NCBI RefSeq assembly: GCF_020882245.1
Contig: NC_083600.1
Coordinates: 41,883,019 to 41,947,018, forward strand
Origin: Rhopalosiphum padi
Lineage: Eukaryota; Arthropoda; Insecta; Hemiptera; Aphididae
Direction of reading: 5' to 3'
DNA: 64,000 nucleotides
Made by a program: the position numbers and the translations under genes. Numbering within the stretch: position 1 is the first letter of the stretch; every line of letters starts with the position of its first letter. Positions 1 through 13,800 of the stretch are shown here, one piece after another. The notes beneath the pieces are model-generated. The model was not told the DNA's origin and made no database searches. It was given only the letters and a program-made list of their open reading frames with translations.

Positions 1-859
1 TTTTACACGTGTTTTTATTGTTTAAGAATATCTTATGTATACTTAAATATTTAATATTAAACAATCCATTAATAATTGTATAATGTATATATATATATAC
101 AATTCACTTCAGCAGGTAATAATTAATAACTAACTAACTTATATAATAAGTTTTAATAATATATAATATATATATACGAATTGAAAACAATATGCATAGG
201 TAGAACTGTAAAATACATTTTTAGTAATTTGATTTTTATAAATTTGAAGTCGATATAGTGATGTCTACAACCAACGTACCTAGCACCAAATCTATTTCGA
301 CCGTTAAGAATCAAATATTGTTCTTCGAAATGTAAACTATTCGACTACGTGTAGTTAAATTATTTATTTGACAAGAGCGGTTCAAACATGGTTGACACAA
401 TTTTTGTAGTACCGTGGTAAAATTTAAGCATAAAATGTTAAATATATATATAATATACACAACTATAAATAAAACTATATACATTATTTTCTAAATATAT
501 ACAATTGTATGTTTAATATTATAAAAGTAACAAATGTTGCCAAAACAGTAGGTCGGGAATAATATCACAGCGAGTACCTCTACCTATAAGAGTGTAAGAA
601 AACAAGTGCAGTCGGTCGCTCACACATAGAAAGTGGGGTATGCGACGACTTAGCTGCAGCTTTTTTGAGTGAAAAAAATAAATATATACATCTTCTACAG
701 GTGTGTTAACATGCCAGCGGCGTACCCAGAATAATTATACATATAGGGGGTGTTCTAAAATGTTTTTAAAATACATATATTATATATCGGTAATATTTTT
801 GGTCATTATAATAAATACAAAATGTAAACCAATTTGTGAAGCATAAAAATCCCGTGAGC
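1..859. other. AT-rich intergenic DNA
   Basis: Very AT-rich sequence with short TA runs and no reading frame that looks coding. No RNA gene or transposon end was recognised. Confidence 0.5.
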
Positions 860-1830
860 AATAACACGAGTGCTCGGGCCTCCCCAATTCCCTCCCGGGC
901 ACGGCGCTGACGTATAGACTACGAAAACGTTGTCGTACTCACAGTTCGGCCACATCCCCATTGCCAGGTGTTCCATAACGTCTTGAAGGAATTTTTCATG
1001 ACCCTTCAAGTATCGCGGGGTGCCCACCTATGGAGGATACCTTGGCACCACCAGGTCTCATCGGCGGCGGCTGCTGCTGCTGCGGTTGTCACGTGTAGAC
1101 GCACTGATGAAAAACGGCTATCGCGACGAGGCGGACGGAAAAACGAACCGTATCTTCGGAAACACTCGGAAAATATTATTGCGATATATATATTGTTTGC
1201 AGTATGTACAAAAATATGGAAACGAAAAGATCGAAAGAATTCTGTCCGTTTATTGTGCGTACAGAGGCGACTGCGATTCTCCTCTCTCCGAACTTTTCCG
1301 GCGCCCGATGCGATCGACACGTGCACGATAAAGTCGTTAAAAACAAAAAAAAATTCTGTCCTTATATCAAAACGATATAAAATATATTTTAATATAATTT
1401 TTTGATCACTTTAAAAAACACACTGCGGCGACGACTGTTGTTGATTTTTATTTTATAGGATTGTCTATACAGTGTCGGTGGTGATGTTGTTGTTGTTGTT
1501 GTTGTTGTCGTAATGTCTCTACAGGCCGATGAGATGCCGACTGTGCCGCGGAGTCGGCGAATGTCGCGTGCCCGAACCGCCGCCGTCGATACGCGCGCGA
1601 CTCCTACTATTTTTACGTAACGCGGACGGCGGCGTGAAATTTTTGCATCGCGCGAATTAACGCCGCCCGCCGCGGATCGTGTGTCCGCTCTAGCGCTAGT
1701 CCGGTGCCGCGAACAATACGGTAACAGGTCCACGATGACATCATCATCATCGCACACACAAGACGGCGCGCATTATCGTAATTACACGCGTACGACAGCC
1801 GTGTAATGACGCGTATGTGTGACCGCGGGT
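860..1830. promoter_or_regulatory. CpG-containing GC island, possible promoter or 5' exon region
   Basis: This stretch is much richer in G, C and CpG than its surroundings and holds triplet runs (GGC/TGC at 1062-1083, GTT at 1486-1508, ATC near 1740-1750). Open frames exist on both strands, but they overlap and contain low-complexity Ala or Thr runs, so none is called a gene. On the - strand an open stretch reads toward GTGAGTAC, a good splice donor, near 930-940. Acceptor-like CCATAG lies just before position 1027 on the same strand. Such islands in AT-rich insect DNA often mark promoters and first exons; that role here is inferred. Confidence 0.35.
1486..1508. repeat. (GTT)n microsatellite
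   Basis: Uninterrupted GTT triplets inside the GC island. Read on the - strand they would encode a Thr run, but no coding gene is established here. Confidence 0.85.
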
Positions 1831-2330
1831 ACATATATACTGGTTGCTATAGGTATACTATGGTATACGCCATAATAATACGGGCTAAACCGCGTTGTTA
1901 TATTGGGCCGTCGTCAAAGTGGACGTTATGGTTTCCACTACGGTATAGGTATAATAGCAGTGCACGAGAAACTTCAATAATGATATGCGAGTCGACATCG
2001 AAAACACGACACGTATATAATAATATTGGTATATTTACCTTTCAAAATGTTTGTCCTCCGCAATACGGGTCGTGTATAATATTCTACTCATCTCGAATTG
2101 AATCACTTATAAATCAAATGTACTGTATACATAATAAACGCGTGCTTCAGTTATCTACGTCATAATATAATACAGTACACGCATACACACATACACACGT
2201 GCGTGCTTTTGAGTTTTTATAAATCATTACTTGATCGAAGAATCGGCTAAATTGTAAATTGCATAATTTTGGGCATTAGGTAGTGCATATTCTTAATTAA
2301 AATGCATTTACGAAATGCATACTTATAAGC

Positions 2331-2606
2331 GCAGGGATGGACAACTGATGGCCCGTGCTACATTTCAAATTAATAAAAATATAAAATGTTAGGATTTTTC
2401 TATATTTTATTTTATTATACGTATTTATAAAACCAACATAATGTTTATTGTAAAACGTAGATATGAATTCTTATCTAGTATTGAACTATATAATATGTCG
2501 ATTGTACATTTTATTGACCTTATTTTTTTTGCTTTCTGTGATTTCTGTTAGATTTTCACTTTCAAAAAATTGGCCCTCTAGTAGCGTCGAGTTTCCCATC
2601 CCTGCA
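2331..2606. mobile_element. hAT-like non-autonomous DNA transposon
   Basis: The left end reads GCAGGGATGGACAACTGATG and the right end, on the opposite strand, reads GCAGGGATGGGAAACTCGAC, so about 13 of the first 15 bases form terminal inverted repeats. The following GGCCCGTGC on the left and GGGCC on the right resemble the subterminal GGCCCG of hAT elements. Flanking words TTATAAGC and GTACAAGC match at six of eight positions and may be a worn 8-bp target duplication. The 276-bp body has no transposase frame, so this is a miniature or internally deleted copy. Confidence 0.65.
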
Positions 2607-5600
2607 GTACAAGCATATATAGTATTATTTAATTTAATTTTTCGATTGAATATAAACATTTTATTATTCAGCATTATCTTAGATTATTAAAAGCTGTAAA
2701 ATAATTTTGAATAAATCTAATGTTAACCTCCATCTCGTCTATATTAAAACTAACTTTTCAATAAATATTAGAAATACTAAAAAGCTTAATAAATCATATT
2801 TAATAATTACAGAAGCATTAGAAATAGAAGACAGTTGATAATTATACAAATATATTTCCTAAAAATTAAACTAATACTGTTAGAAATATGACGATGTTAT
2901 CAGCAAAATTACTGGACTAAATTGTTGAAAGACATTTCTAAAATAGTTCAAGGTAAAGGTATTAATTCTAACGATTTTCCCATGCAAAGTTATTCATAAG
3001 AAATATTGACCAATCTTAGTATGCGCTAATAACAAGTGTTGATGATGCAGAGAGTAGTTTTTCGTTATACAAATATATTTTAACGAATTGCTGATATAAT
3101 TTCAGAAGAGTAAACATTATACCGAACATACTATGGTACCCAACTTATAGTCTTTAAAATGAATATTAAAATTATTCGTAAGTACCTATAATTTTACATT
3201 CTTACGATTGAAGTTAAAAAAGTAAAAAGGTTTTTTTCTAACAAACACTACAACTTTTTATATGTTTATGTTTGCTTTTATCATTTTTCTGATTTTATGC
3301 TAAATGATTAAAATTTGATTTACATTAATGTTATCAGTACAATTATAATAATTAAAAATTATACTGCATATTTTGTGTTTTTTTTTTATATTTAATAATT
3401 ATTAGGGCATGAAAATCCGGTCTTTACTTATAATTAACTAACTGTTAGTTTTAAACTCGATTTGTATTCATTTAAATTGTCAGAAAAATATTCTATTTTT
3501 CGTTATATCAAGTTAGAAATGTAGGCGAATTGTCATTCAAAAAAGTAAAATCTTAATAACAATAATTATAAGGATAAAAATTATCATTTTTTTTAAAATT
3601 GTGTTTTATTTATTTATCATTAATTTAAAGTTTATAAGAAAATAACTAAGTGTTATAAAACAATTTATTACAATATAGCTAAAAATATAAATTTCCACGA
3701 TATACCAAAGCTAATAATTTATTATTTTATATTTTTATACTAAGTATGACACATAGTAGGTATGTGTAATTTTTTTACTGGGTGTTAGCTCTAAGTAATC
3801 TTCCAATTCAAGTTATTTGATGTTTTGTAATATTTATTTTTTTGTTTTTCATTATATCTATTTGTTGTACATTATCTGTATAGACAATAATTTTCTTTAA
3901 ATTAATAAAAAACAATATATTTTTTATGGGTACGATTTCGATTACAAAATTGTGAAAACCTCTAAGTTATATTAATTTAAAATCTAAAATCTATATTGTC
4001 TACTAGGGTTAGAGTTTGCCCAGTCGATTAGATTAATAATTATATCATCCCAAAAATGTTTAATGATTATTGTTTCATAATAATATAATAGTATTTTATC
4101 ATTTTTAGGTCTAATTATCTAGCCACTTTTTTTTTTAATCTTAATTAATTAATTATTTTTTTTTTAAATTATATTTATATTTTGTTATAAATTGCACTTA
4201 ATATTCTTCTTCTTGTTATTATTATTATACTATTTTTATTAATCATTAATAAATTAATCAACATTGAAAAATATACATATTTTATCAAAATATTAGAAAT
4301 GTATTTTACTTTATTTAATTGTACATTAAAACTAATCAAAATAATATCATATTAATATTTTTTAAGCATTAAGGAGGAAATAGGCCACCTTTACAACTTA
4401 AACGGTCAAGGGGAAATTTACCAACAGATTCTTCCATCATATATTACACATTTTTTCGAGTTTCAATAACTTGCAAATTATTGTTTATGCTGTTTGCCAA
4501 AACTATGTATATTGTGATTTATTATCATTCACATTATGTACTAATTGCAAATGTATTAGAATCGTTAACTTTACACAACGGCTCTATTCTCAGTACGATG
4601 GTTAGAAAACAAAAATATACATTCTGCGAACAAAGCGGCGCGTAACAAAATTATGATTTTACTATTGTTTTATATTTTAATACTTAATTTGTAAACATGT
4701 TGTTTTAGAACTCATATACAGTTATGCAAATCATATTTTTTTTGTATTTTTACTTAACAGAGATGTATTATATGACATATGCTTATTAGATGAGAAGAAT
4801 GTTATGTAATGTTGTAGGCCAATAATTATTGCACTTAGAAATGATCGCGTGGTTTGTACAACATTTTTTCAATAAATATTAGTACTACGATTGCTTATAA
4901 ATTTCTTTTTATTGAAAATTTACTGTTTTTAAGATTCCATCAGAGCTATTGATCAATTTTAAGTTACTCACTGTCAGGTACCAGGGTATTGAGACTTAGG
5001 ATGCTGCATTAAAAACTTTGAACAGTTTAGTCAGCTATCATATATAAGATATTAGAATAGAAATGTATTTTCCAGAAAGAATAAAAAACAAAACATGATG
5101 CATTTTATCACAAGTTTTATACGTATGGCGATTATGATATTACATTATCAGAAAGCCATAATTTACACATTTTTTAAAAGGTTTTTAATTGGTAAACTAT
5201 ACATACTAAAACTGAGAATGCTTTTGATTTCTACTCCATAGAGTATGGACATCAAAGTTTTTTTTCTATATTATAGTTCAAAATTTTAAAAATATAATAA
5301 AATACACTATGCTTAATGCCTATATATAACACATGTTATTGCAGTTAATCATTTTATAAATATACTTATGTTAATTAATATCTAATTATGTAATTACTTT
5401 ATTATTTTGTTCAACCAATATCTAATAATTCGATTTAATTTCAGAGAATAATAAAATATATACTTATCTAATTATACTAAGTACCTATATACTATTTTAG
5501 TATATATAAATATATATATATATATATATACATACTTATAACATATAGCGCTGTAATAAGTCTTTATATGCATAACAAATTAGGAACATTTTAATCACTT

Positions 5601-6876
5601 TTTTTTTTATGTGTCAACATGTATGCAATCACACAGTGTATATATTTTAATGTTAATCAAGTGATTGCAATTTTGTTCATAAAACACCCGCAAATTTGTA
5701 GAATCTAAAAATTAAGTTCAAATACTATAGTTTTAATTAAAGAGTAGTTATAAAATAATTAAAAAATGGCTATACCTATCGGTTACCATATATGATATAA
5801 ATGAATTGCCCCTATATACAGGAAAAATTGCGGATGCTTAGATTCTTATTGTAATGTTGATTAATGATAAGACAATACACACAATTTTCCAAATAATCAA
5901 TACTATATTTATTTGATCCATTCAATTTTAATAATAATGGTATAAAAAAATTGAATGAGTGTTGAGCTCAAATATATTATGATTTATGACAAATGCCATA
6001 TTCAAATTACATACAAATATTAAGATATATAAAACATATAATATGATTAAAAGTAGTCGCTTAACATATACGCTATTTTAAATTTTAAATTTTACATAGA
6101 TAATGCATCAAAGGAACATGATAAATGTGTCTAATTTTTCTTTTGTTAGTGTATATCGCAGTCACGTTTAGAAGTTTGTGATGTTTTTTTTTTATTTGAT
6201 CAACATTTTAAAATGAACCATTATAATACGAAGAAGGTTCGATATTTTTAAACTATAAAATTATTTCCTATATCACAAAATCATCAAAGTACTATTATTA
6301 TTATTATTATTCTATAAAACGTATAATAAATTAGTGCATTTAATATAATAGTGTTCTATTTGATATATTTGACATAGTGACAGTAAATACAAAATAGTAT
6401 GAAATAATTATAAAAATACTTATAAAATAATATTTTTACTCAGACAATTAATAATATTTTAGTACGTGCTTGATTACATTCCGATCCACACGTGTACCTA
6501 TCATAATCTTATCATGTTCCGTATTATACAGCTTTCGATATTATATAGTATAGTACCTATTAGAAATCATAATGTTGATAAATTTATTAAATTTATTCGT
6601 TATATTAATAAATTCAAATATATAAATTGTAATACACAACCAATGTTGGTTACTTTTTAAAGTAAGAGATACCGACAATATTTTTGATAATTTTTTCAAT
6701 ATTCAGTTCAATTATTTTATGCGTAAAAATGTAGGTACATGTGCGTTACATCTATAAAATATATCATTTGTATTTCGTATAGATTTAAGTCAACAGATAA
6801 TTCATTAGTCTATATTGGATGCCTGGCTTAGCTTAAATTAATATTGGTTAAACCTTAAACGTTATATATATATATG
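2607..6876. other. AT-rich intergenic DNA
   Basis: About 4.3 kb with no gene that can be supported. A (TA)n run lies at 5510-5530. A short open stretch from about 4370 to 4465 reads EEIGHLYNLNGQGEIYQQ, but it has no start codon or clear splice context and was not called. Confidence 0.5.
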
Positions 6877-7117
6877 GTATTCGGGTACTCGTATAGTTAT
6901 ACATTATCCTTCTATTTATTATTTTGATATAAGTCAATACTCAATATTATACATATCAAAATATTAAACTTAATACATATTATATATATTATGTACTCGG
7001 GTACTCACATAGCCATACATTATTTACTTAATATTAATTATTTTGATATACCTAAGTCAATACTCAATATTATACATATTAAACAATATTAAACTTAATA
7101 CATACATATTGTATATT
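6877..7117 (+). repeat. Two-copy tandem duplication, unit about 116-125 bp
   Basis: The first unit begins GTATTCGGGTACTCGTATAG at 6877 and the second begins GTACTCGGGTACTCACATAG at 6993. Both continue through shared blocks ATTATTTTGATATA, AAGTCAATACTCAATATTATA and TATTAAACTTAATACAT. Scattered substitutions and small indels show the duplication is not recent. Confidence 0.85.
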
Positions 7118-7772
7118 ACTTTACTACACTTTATATATTATGATAGTTTTGAGAATAAAAGATCAAACTTATTATTTAAACGGTTTTAATAATGAAAACA
7201 TTAATTTTGAAACTGTTTTATTCTGTAACCAATATATATTTAATTGAAGATAAAAATCACCTATAATCTTAAACCGATAAATAATTTTAAGAAAATTAAA
7301 ATTAATTTTTATATCATCTGCGAAAAAGAAATAAATTGTCTTTCTAATTTTATGTGATAATCACTGTTTTCACACATCTATAAATATTAAATATTATAAT
7401 AATATAGTTTAACCAAAAACGTGTTGTCATTATTTATATTCCATATTTTTAGACAACTATAACATTACATATTACATCTTGAAAGTTGAAGCCTTCACTT
7501 GTAAAAGCAACCTACCCCAAGGCTTCGTCTTAGTGTTACACTATTTCTAGTCACTCATGTTTAACCAAATAAAATACAAACCAACAAAAATTAGCATTTT
7601 TGTGAATGACATTACGATTTACACAGAGGTCGCGTAATACCCTAAGACAACTAAATGGCATATTTTATTTCGACATTGTTACAAAATTTCGAACCAAATT
7701 AAACGTATTATAAATCACAGGACAAAACAAGGTCGTAGGTTAGAATTTGAGAATTTTGAACAAACTTCCAAA

Positions 7773-7800
7773 ATGCTGAGACGAGAAGAGGTACCGAGTG
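7773..7800 (+). other. Candidate first coding exon (MLRREEVPSG)
   Basis: ATG at 7773 has AAA before it and opens MLRREEVPS plus one base, then meets GTAAGTAA at 7801, a near-consensus splice donor. About 250 bases upstream are less AT-rich than the neighbourhood, as expected for a 5' leader. No downstream exon in matching phase could be identified, and a 28-base open stretch can arise by chance. Confidence 0.2.
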
Positions 7801-8131
7801 GTAAGTAATAAATGTAAAATACGTTTAGATGGTTTTTTTTACGAATAAAATCATCAAACATCAGAGTTTGGTTTTAACTCGATCACGTACCATTTATATT
7901 TCTACGATCACATATATCATACTAGCGAGATTCATAAAAATATATAGAAAAAAATCATTACCATATTTTATTATTATGTGTATAGGTACCTACACACACA
8001 TACTAAGTGTGCACGCGTACAATAGTATGAGGAAGTATAATATATAAACGAAAGTGGTTATCCGTCTCCCGTTGTGCGGTTAAGTTAAAGTAAAAAAAAA
8101 AAGGCACGCTGTATAGTTATACCTCTACACA

Positions 8132-8160
8132 ATATTATAATGATGTTATCATTATAATAT
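8132..8160. repeat. Perfect 13-bp inverted repeat
   Basis: Arms ATATTATAATGAT (8132-8144) and ATCATTATAATAT (8148-8160) are exact reverse complements around a 3-base loop, GTT. It is AT-only and could extrude as a cruciform; no function is evident. Confidence 0.8.
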
Positions 8161-8239
8161 GTATGGTGTATAATACTAGGTAATAAAAACATATTGTTAC
8201 TCTATGTAATTGATACTCTATTTAAGATCGCGTTCATGA

Positions 8240-8260
8240 CAATAATAATAATAATAATAA
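8240..8260. repeat. (AAT)n microsatellite
   Basis: A run of AAT triplets about seven units long, followed by A-rich sequence. Confidence 0.85.
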
Positions 8261-8480
8261 AAATAACATATTATTCATCATATACCGGAAAGCGCGTATT
8301 TTCTGCACACGATGAATTGTTAAACGGTTTTTTTTCTTCAATTGGTTACTATTAAATTTCTCCAAACAAACCATTAGTGGACCAGACCGTTCTGTAGTCC
8401 TACCACGAGTTCAACTATTCATTCAGTTCATCAATATTTATATAATATACTTAATAGTTAATATAATTTATATAAGTACA

Positions 8481-8525
8481 ATATAAAGTGATTCACCAAG
8501 CTTGCTCATCCCCATTATTCTTTAA
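8481..8525 (+). mobile_element. Truncated copy of the GTGATTCACC inverted-repeat family
   Basis: The sequence AAAGTGATTCACCAAGCTTG repeats the end of the fuller element that starts 40 bases later. It appears to be the stump of a second copy, or a head duplication produced by nested insertion. Confidence 0.6.
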
Positions 8526-9153
8526 TATACAGAGTGATTCACCAAATATCAAGCTTGGCCTACCTTCACTTTTTCATTTCAAAATGAATTTATTAAAATT
8601 ATGATTTTTCTAATTATTCATATACTTATATAGACCACATTTTTAAATTATTGAGATTGTTACAACTACTTCAGCAGTCCTTTGATGATATAAAATTCAG
8701 TATTTCAAATGAGAACCCGGAGCTTTGATACAGTAAACTATTTAACACATATTTTCCATTTTTATAAATTATTGTTAATATTAATAGATTAAAATAAATT
8801 GTTACAATTTTTTAATTATCATAGCCCCCATATATGCTTTAAACCTATTATCCTTATAGTAAATAAAATTAAATAAATCAAAAACTAATTGTTAAAATTT
8901 TATTTTGATTGACGTTAAACTTTACAGAAAAATTATCTGCTAAATAATTTACTTGGTATAAAGGCGTGCTGTCATTTGAAAAACAGAAGTTTGTATTTTT
9001 AGTTAAGCATTCTTTAAGTAGTATGAAAAATCTCAAGAATTTGAAAATATGATAGGTACGTAAATATATTATTTAAAATTTGCAAAAATTAAATTTTGAA
9101 CAACTACATTATTGAAGAAGAAAAAATAGTTGAGCAAGGTAAATCATCTTATA
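8526..9153 (+). mobile_element. Non-coding TIR element, GTGATTCACC family, copy 1
   Basis: The left end is TATACAGAGTGATTCACC. The right end reads TATAAGATGATTTACC on the opposite strand and continues TTGCTCAAC, much like the TTGCTCAT of the adjacent head copy. The 628-bp body lacks a protein frame. It shares internal blocks with the copy at 10415-10833: a GCTAAATARTTTACAC-like block, TTTGAAAAACARAAGTTTRTATTT, and CATTATTGAAGAASAAAAAT near the right end. It is therefore a miniature inverted-repeat element of unknown superfamily. A TA-type target site is possible because both ends start TATA. Confidence 0.65.
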
Positions 9154-10414
9154 ATTTTTTTTTTATATATATATTATTTACACTCATTAAGAGCTAAAAT
9201 GTTTACAATTGTTAAATTTAGATTATTATTTATATTGTCCTATTTCCAGACATTAATGGATGAGAATGCGAATTTTCTGAGAGAGTTTAGAGAGAACTCA
9301 TATAATTGGAAAAATATAAAATTATAATGTTTCGCTAGGTAGTTAATGTAAGTAAATTTTCCTATATTTGCTTAATTAATTTAGTTGTCTTAAAGCGTAA
9401 CACATTTAATAATTTCTAAATATTTAATTTTTAAATCACCAACACCTATATGCAAAATTGTTTTTGATACTTGAATTTTCAAAAATGTAATAAAATCCAC
9501 TAACGGTTTGTTTAATAAGAATAATTAAAATTGATAATTAACAGTACCTTATCACTAATATGCATATTTGGTAATTTTACGTCAACGTTTATTATTTAAT
9601 TATACAATAAATTTAAATGCAATTAAATGACAAACGAATCTTATCATCGGATGATATTATAATATCACTAGGCATAACGTGTACTCTATTCTAGTGATAT
9701 GACACCAATACTATAGTTATTTGGTTCCAAAAAATATAATAATATTATAAGTTTACATGCTTGCTGAGCGTTTCGGACGTTTGGTGCGAAAGTTGCAATT
9801 CACATGTTTAAAGCAGCGTCACTGACCGCCACTACGACCGTAGTGTTTATAATTATATTTCGACACAACACTTAATACCACACGAAAAGATAGCGAGAGA
9901 CATATTGTAAAAAATAGCGTTTGGAAATAGACACTCATCTTTTCCTTTCAGCGATATAATTTTCTCTTGGATAAGAGGCAACGATTAACGGTTTAATGTA
10001 CTTAGTAGTAAATGCATAGGTAATATATAAGACGAATCTAACAATAATTTTTATTTTCTCCATTTAGAGTAGTCAAGTGGAAACGTGACTATGCAAATAT
10101 GTTAATTAATTGTATTGTCATTTAAATTTAAATTTTCAGTCACTGATCCATATATTTCATCCAGAATTTGGTTTAGATATTTATTATACGATAATACAAA
10201 AATAAATCTAAATTTAAACTATGTATTTTTCAAGTCAACTTTATTTAATTAGTAATTTATGATATATTGTTATTAATATTTGTGTTTTTGCTTTAATTCG
10301 GTTCACATTTAAATCATCAAGTTCAAAATATTTTATATATTTATATAAACATTTAGTTTTAATAGTATAATTGTGATAAAGATAACTATATTATATTTTA
10401 TATTGAAATAATAT
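9154..10414. other. AT-rich intergenic DNA with a small inverted repeat
   Basis: No gene is supported. ATATCACTAG (9662-9671) and CTAGTGATAT (9691-9700) form an exact 10-bp inverted repeat around 19 bases. A less AT-rich patch at about 9750-9850 contains several CpG but no splice-bounded frame. Confidence 0.5.
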
Positions 10415-10833
10415 TATACAGAATGATTCACCGAGCATGATCCATGATCAAACCTATTTTTCCTTTAATAATAATTAATTAATTTTAATTTTTTGCATTT
10501 TTGATTATTATTTATATTTATTTTATTATTTTAAAGTCATGTTTTAAAATTTTCAAAATTGTTTGTTCTACACATAATAAAAATATTAACTATATTTAAA
10601 AATAACTAGTTTCATAAAATTTCCCGAGAAGATAACCGCTAAATAGTTTACACTAGAAAAGGTTGGTTTTAATTTGAAAAACAAAAGTTTATATTTCCCG
10701 AGGACACTTTTTGAATAGTACAGAAATCTCACTCTTTTAATTATATTTTCAAATTCCAAAAATTATATTTCGAATATTTGCATTATTGAAGAACAAAAAT
10801 GGAGCGTACCTTCTTGGTAATTCATCCTTTATA
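10415..10833 (+). mobile_element. Non-coding TIR element, GTGATTCACC family, copy 2
   Basis: The left end is TATACAGAATGATTCACCGA. The right end on the opposite strand is close to TATAAAGGATGAATTACCAA. At 419 bp it is shorter than copy 1 but shares its internal blocks and their order, including TTTGAAAAACAAAAGTTTAT and GCATTATTGAAGAACAAAAA. No transposase frame is present. Confidence 0.65.
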
Positions 10834-13800
10834 TTATATTAGGTATATACATGCAGGTATGGTATATTATATATATTTGGATACAATTCGTTTAATAACA
10901 AATATTTCAATGTAAACAATTAGCTATAAATACGTAATTAAAAAAAAATCGTATTATATTAAATTGTTCTAGTCAATTATAATTTCATATAGAAATGTTC
11001 AATGTTACTTTTTTCAAAATTAATCGACCCTTAAATAAATTCAATAGCAAAATTTTAATATTGTTTTTACAATTTTTTTTTTTATTCTAGAAGAGTTTAG
11101 AAGACTAATAATAAGAAATGTTTGTTAATATTAATTATTATATTTACTTGTTTACTATCGTCTTATAAATTTTAAACAAGTATATTTTTTAAATCTAAAT
11201 AGGTTGTTTTAGTTGTTTACTATTTTTAAAATAAAAACATATGAATCGTCAACAGATTTTAAAACTTATTATTTAGTTGGCTTAAATCACCTGTTTTCAT
11301 ATGTTAACGGTCAACACATTTCGCCGCAGACGTCAGCTAAGTGCGTCATTTATTTAATAACATCGAAGTGAAACACATCATAATAAAACACATTTAGGAC
11401 GCTTATGAATTATAGGTACATATTGTGATCTTTTTTGTTAAAACTTTTTTAATTCATATCATCAAAGCCATAATGATCTTATAATTTCAGTATAAAAAAA
11501 ATAAAATAAAAATACTTAAATACACTAATGTTGAAAAAAAAAAATTTTTGCTGAAATATTTTCTGAAAAATTAGCCGTTATAATGATGATGCAAGCATTT
11601 ATTACTTTATTTATCTCTTCAGAAACTCGTACATTGACAGTATAGTATAAGTATAAGAGTATAAGAAATATTTTATTACGGCCACCATTGATAATTATAT
11701 TAAATATATAATATATGTATATATATTACATAAACTATAAAGGCTTAAATTATTATATTCAAATCAAGTATTTTATTTTTAACAACTTTTCAATTTAATT
11801 AGTTTTATTAGTTAGTGCAATAAAATGCATTGCTTATCAAAAATAATATTATATACATTTTGAAAGAAAAGTGAAAGACAACCACTTTGATTCTTGTAGT
11901 CAGCTATAAAATATGATAATAGATCAGAAGTATTCACATAGTCACATCGTATCTTAACTTAGTCCTTAACTTGTATAAATGCGCGCAATGTACCAAATAT
12001 AATTTATAACAATTGCTATATATATATATATTATATTTAAACTCAAAATAAACATGTAAATATGTAACAAAATATATATGTAACAGAAAATAATCTACTT
12101 ACAAATTTTTATTTTCTACTCAATACTATAAGAATTTAAATATTTGTAACTTTTCTTTTGATATTTGAAAGACATTTAAGTCTTACTTAAGAACTTATTT
12201 AAAAAAAAAAAAACAAAATATATCATTTTCTTTAAATGTATTTAATGTCGTTTTATTATGTCAAAATATTGTAAATACTTGATGAATTTAATAATATATC
12301 ATTTAGTTTCATAAATGTTTATCAAGAAACATTAAATAATGGTAAACTTCAAGGAAACCGCAAACCTATTGAATACACCCACATCAGTTTTTTCCCAATC
12401 TGCTCTTTATTTTAAATTGATATTTAACTTCAAAGATGGATATACTCAAGGTAGATCTATTAAAGGTATATAATACGCAGTTATGTATGTTCATATAAAT
12501 TATATACCGTAGTATAATTAAATTAATTCCATACTATTATTAAATCAAAAAATTTAACTTTTAGTTCTTTATTTAAACATCATATTCTACATATTGGTGA
12601 TTAACATTTTTTGTGTCTAGGTACTCGTAAAATTGTCAGCATATTCATAATTTTTTGGTACGCTAACATAATTTTATTTTATTTATTAGTTTGTAAAAAT
12701 ATGATACTAAATATAATATATTATACTCGTAGTACACATTTTAACTGAGTAGTATTAAACTAAATGAGGTGAAAAGGGATTTTGCTTAATATCATAAGGG
12801 AAAGGAGTGGAAAAATACTCGGTTGCTTGTTGAGGTAAAATTTGTTTTTGACTAATATATTTAAAGGATGGTAAAGTGCCACGAAAGTATAGAAGAAGTC
12901 TAAAATAAAGGCATTCATTAAAAAATTATAAGACGTTTGTTGAACAGTATGGAGATCCAAATTTGCAATCACAAGGCGCAGTCTTAGTAGAAGAAGTACC
13001 TATACTGACTATTAGTGTCACCCATTTAATATCTTTTGTATTCAAAACAATATGTAATAAACTAATAACTAATTAACAACATAAGTGTAAGTACCTATTA
13101 TACGTTTATATCAAATGGATCCTATTTATACCCAACTGAATTTCCATAGGGAGAAAATCTTTATGATTTATGTAATTATTGTCAGTAGGTAGGAGAGCAG
13201 TGGATGCAAGCTTACCTAATATTTTAACGAGGATGACAAAGGTTATTTACTCTTACTCCAATTTTTTTATTTTAATAACACCACTGAATTTATAATAATA
13301 ATATACATCCTACACATGTAAAATGACAAACTTACCAGTAAATAACTTGGTAAATAATAATAAAATGGTATTTTAAAATTGTATTTTATACGTGTTTTAA
13401 TTCTCCTTCAAACATAAGTATATTTATTTATAATTTGCTTATTAATTAATCAGTTTCCTTTTTACATCTCTTACACCAAAACTACGAAAACTAGAATAAA
13501 ATAAATAGTTTTTTACAATAGAAAAATTAATTGAGGGTTTCTTTGGATCATTGGAAAATAATATATTAAAACATTTAAAACCCGATCCATACGACATAAT
13601 AACATATAATAAACGAGAGTGATCGTAACTTTAGTATTTAGTAAAAATATAATTAATAACTTGGTTTTTGTAAAAATATTTTTTATAATAATAATAATAA
13701 GTAATGTGCACACTATACATAAATAATAAGTAATTGGTAATTATAATCATACTTTATAATAATTAATTATTTATAGTAATTTCAATGTTTTCTGGTGATA

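Noticed and set aside
968..1405. A 145-codon + strand frame, the longest in the window
   Set aside because: It contains an Ala run from the GCT/GCG triplets, overlaps other open frames on both strands and has a low-complexity Ile/Lys-rich end; no domain was recognised.
4370..4465. Open stretch EEIGHLYNLNGQGEIYQQ
   Set aside because: No start, donor or acceptor supports it, and no family was recognised.
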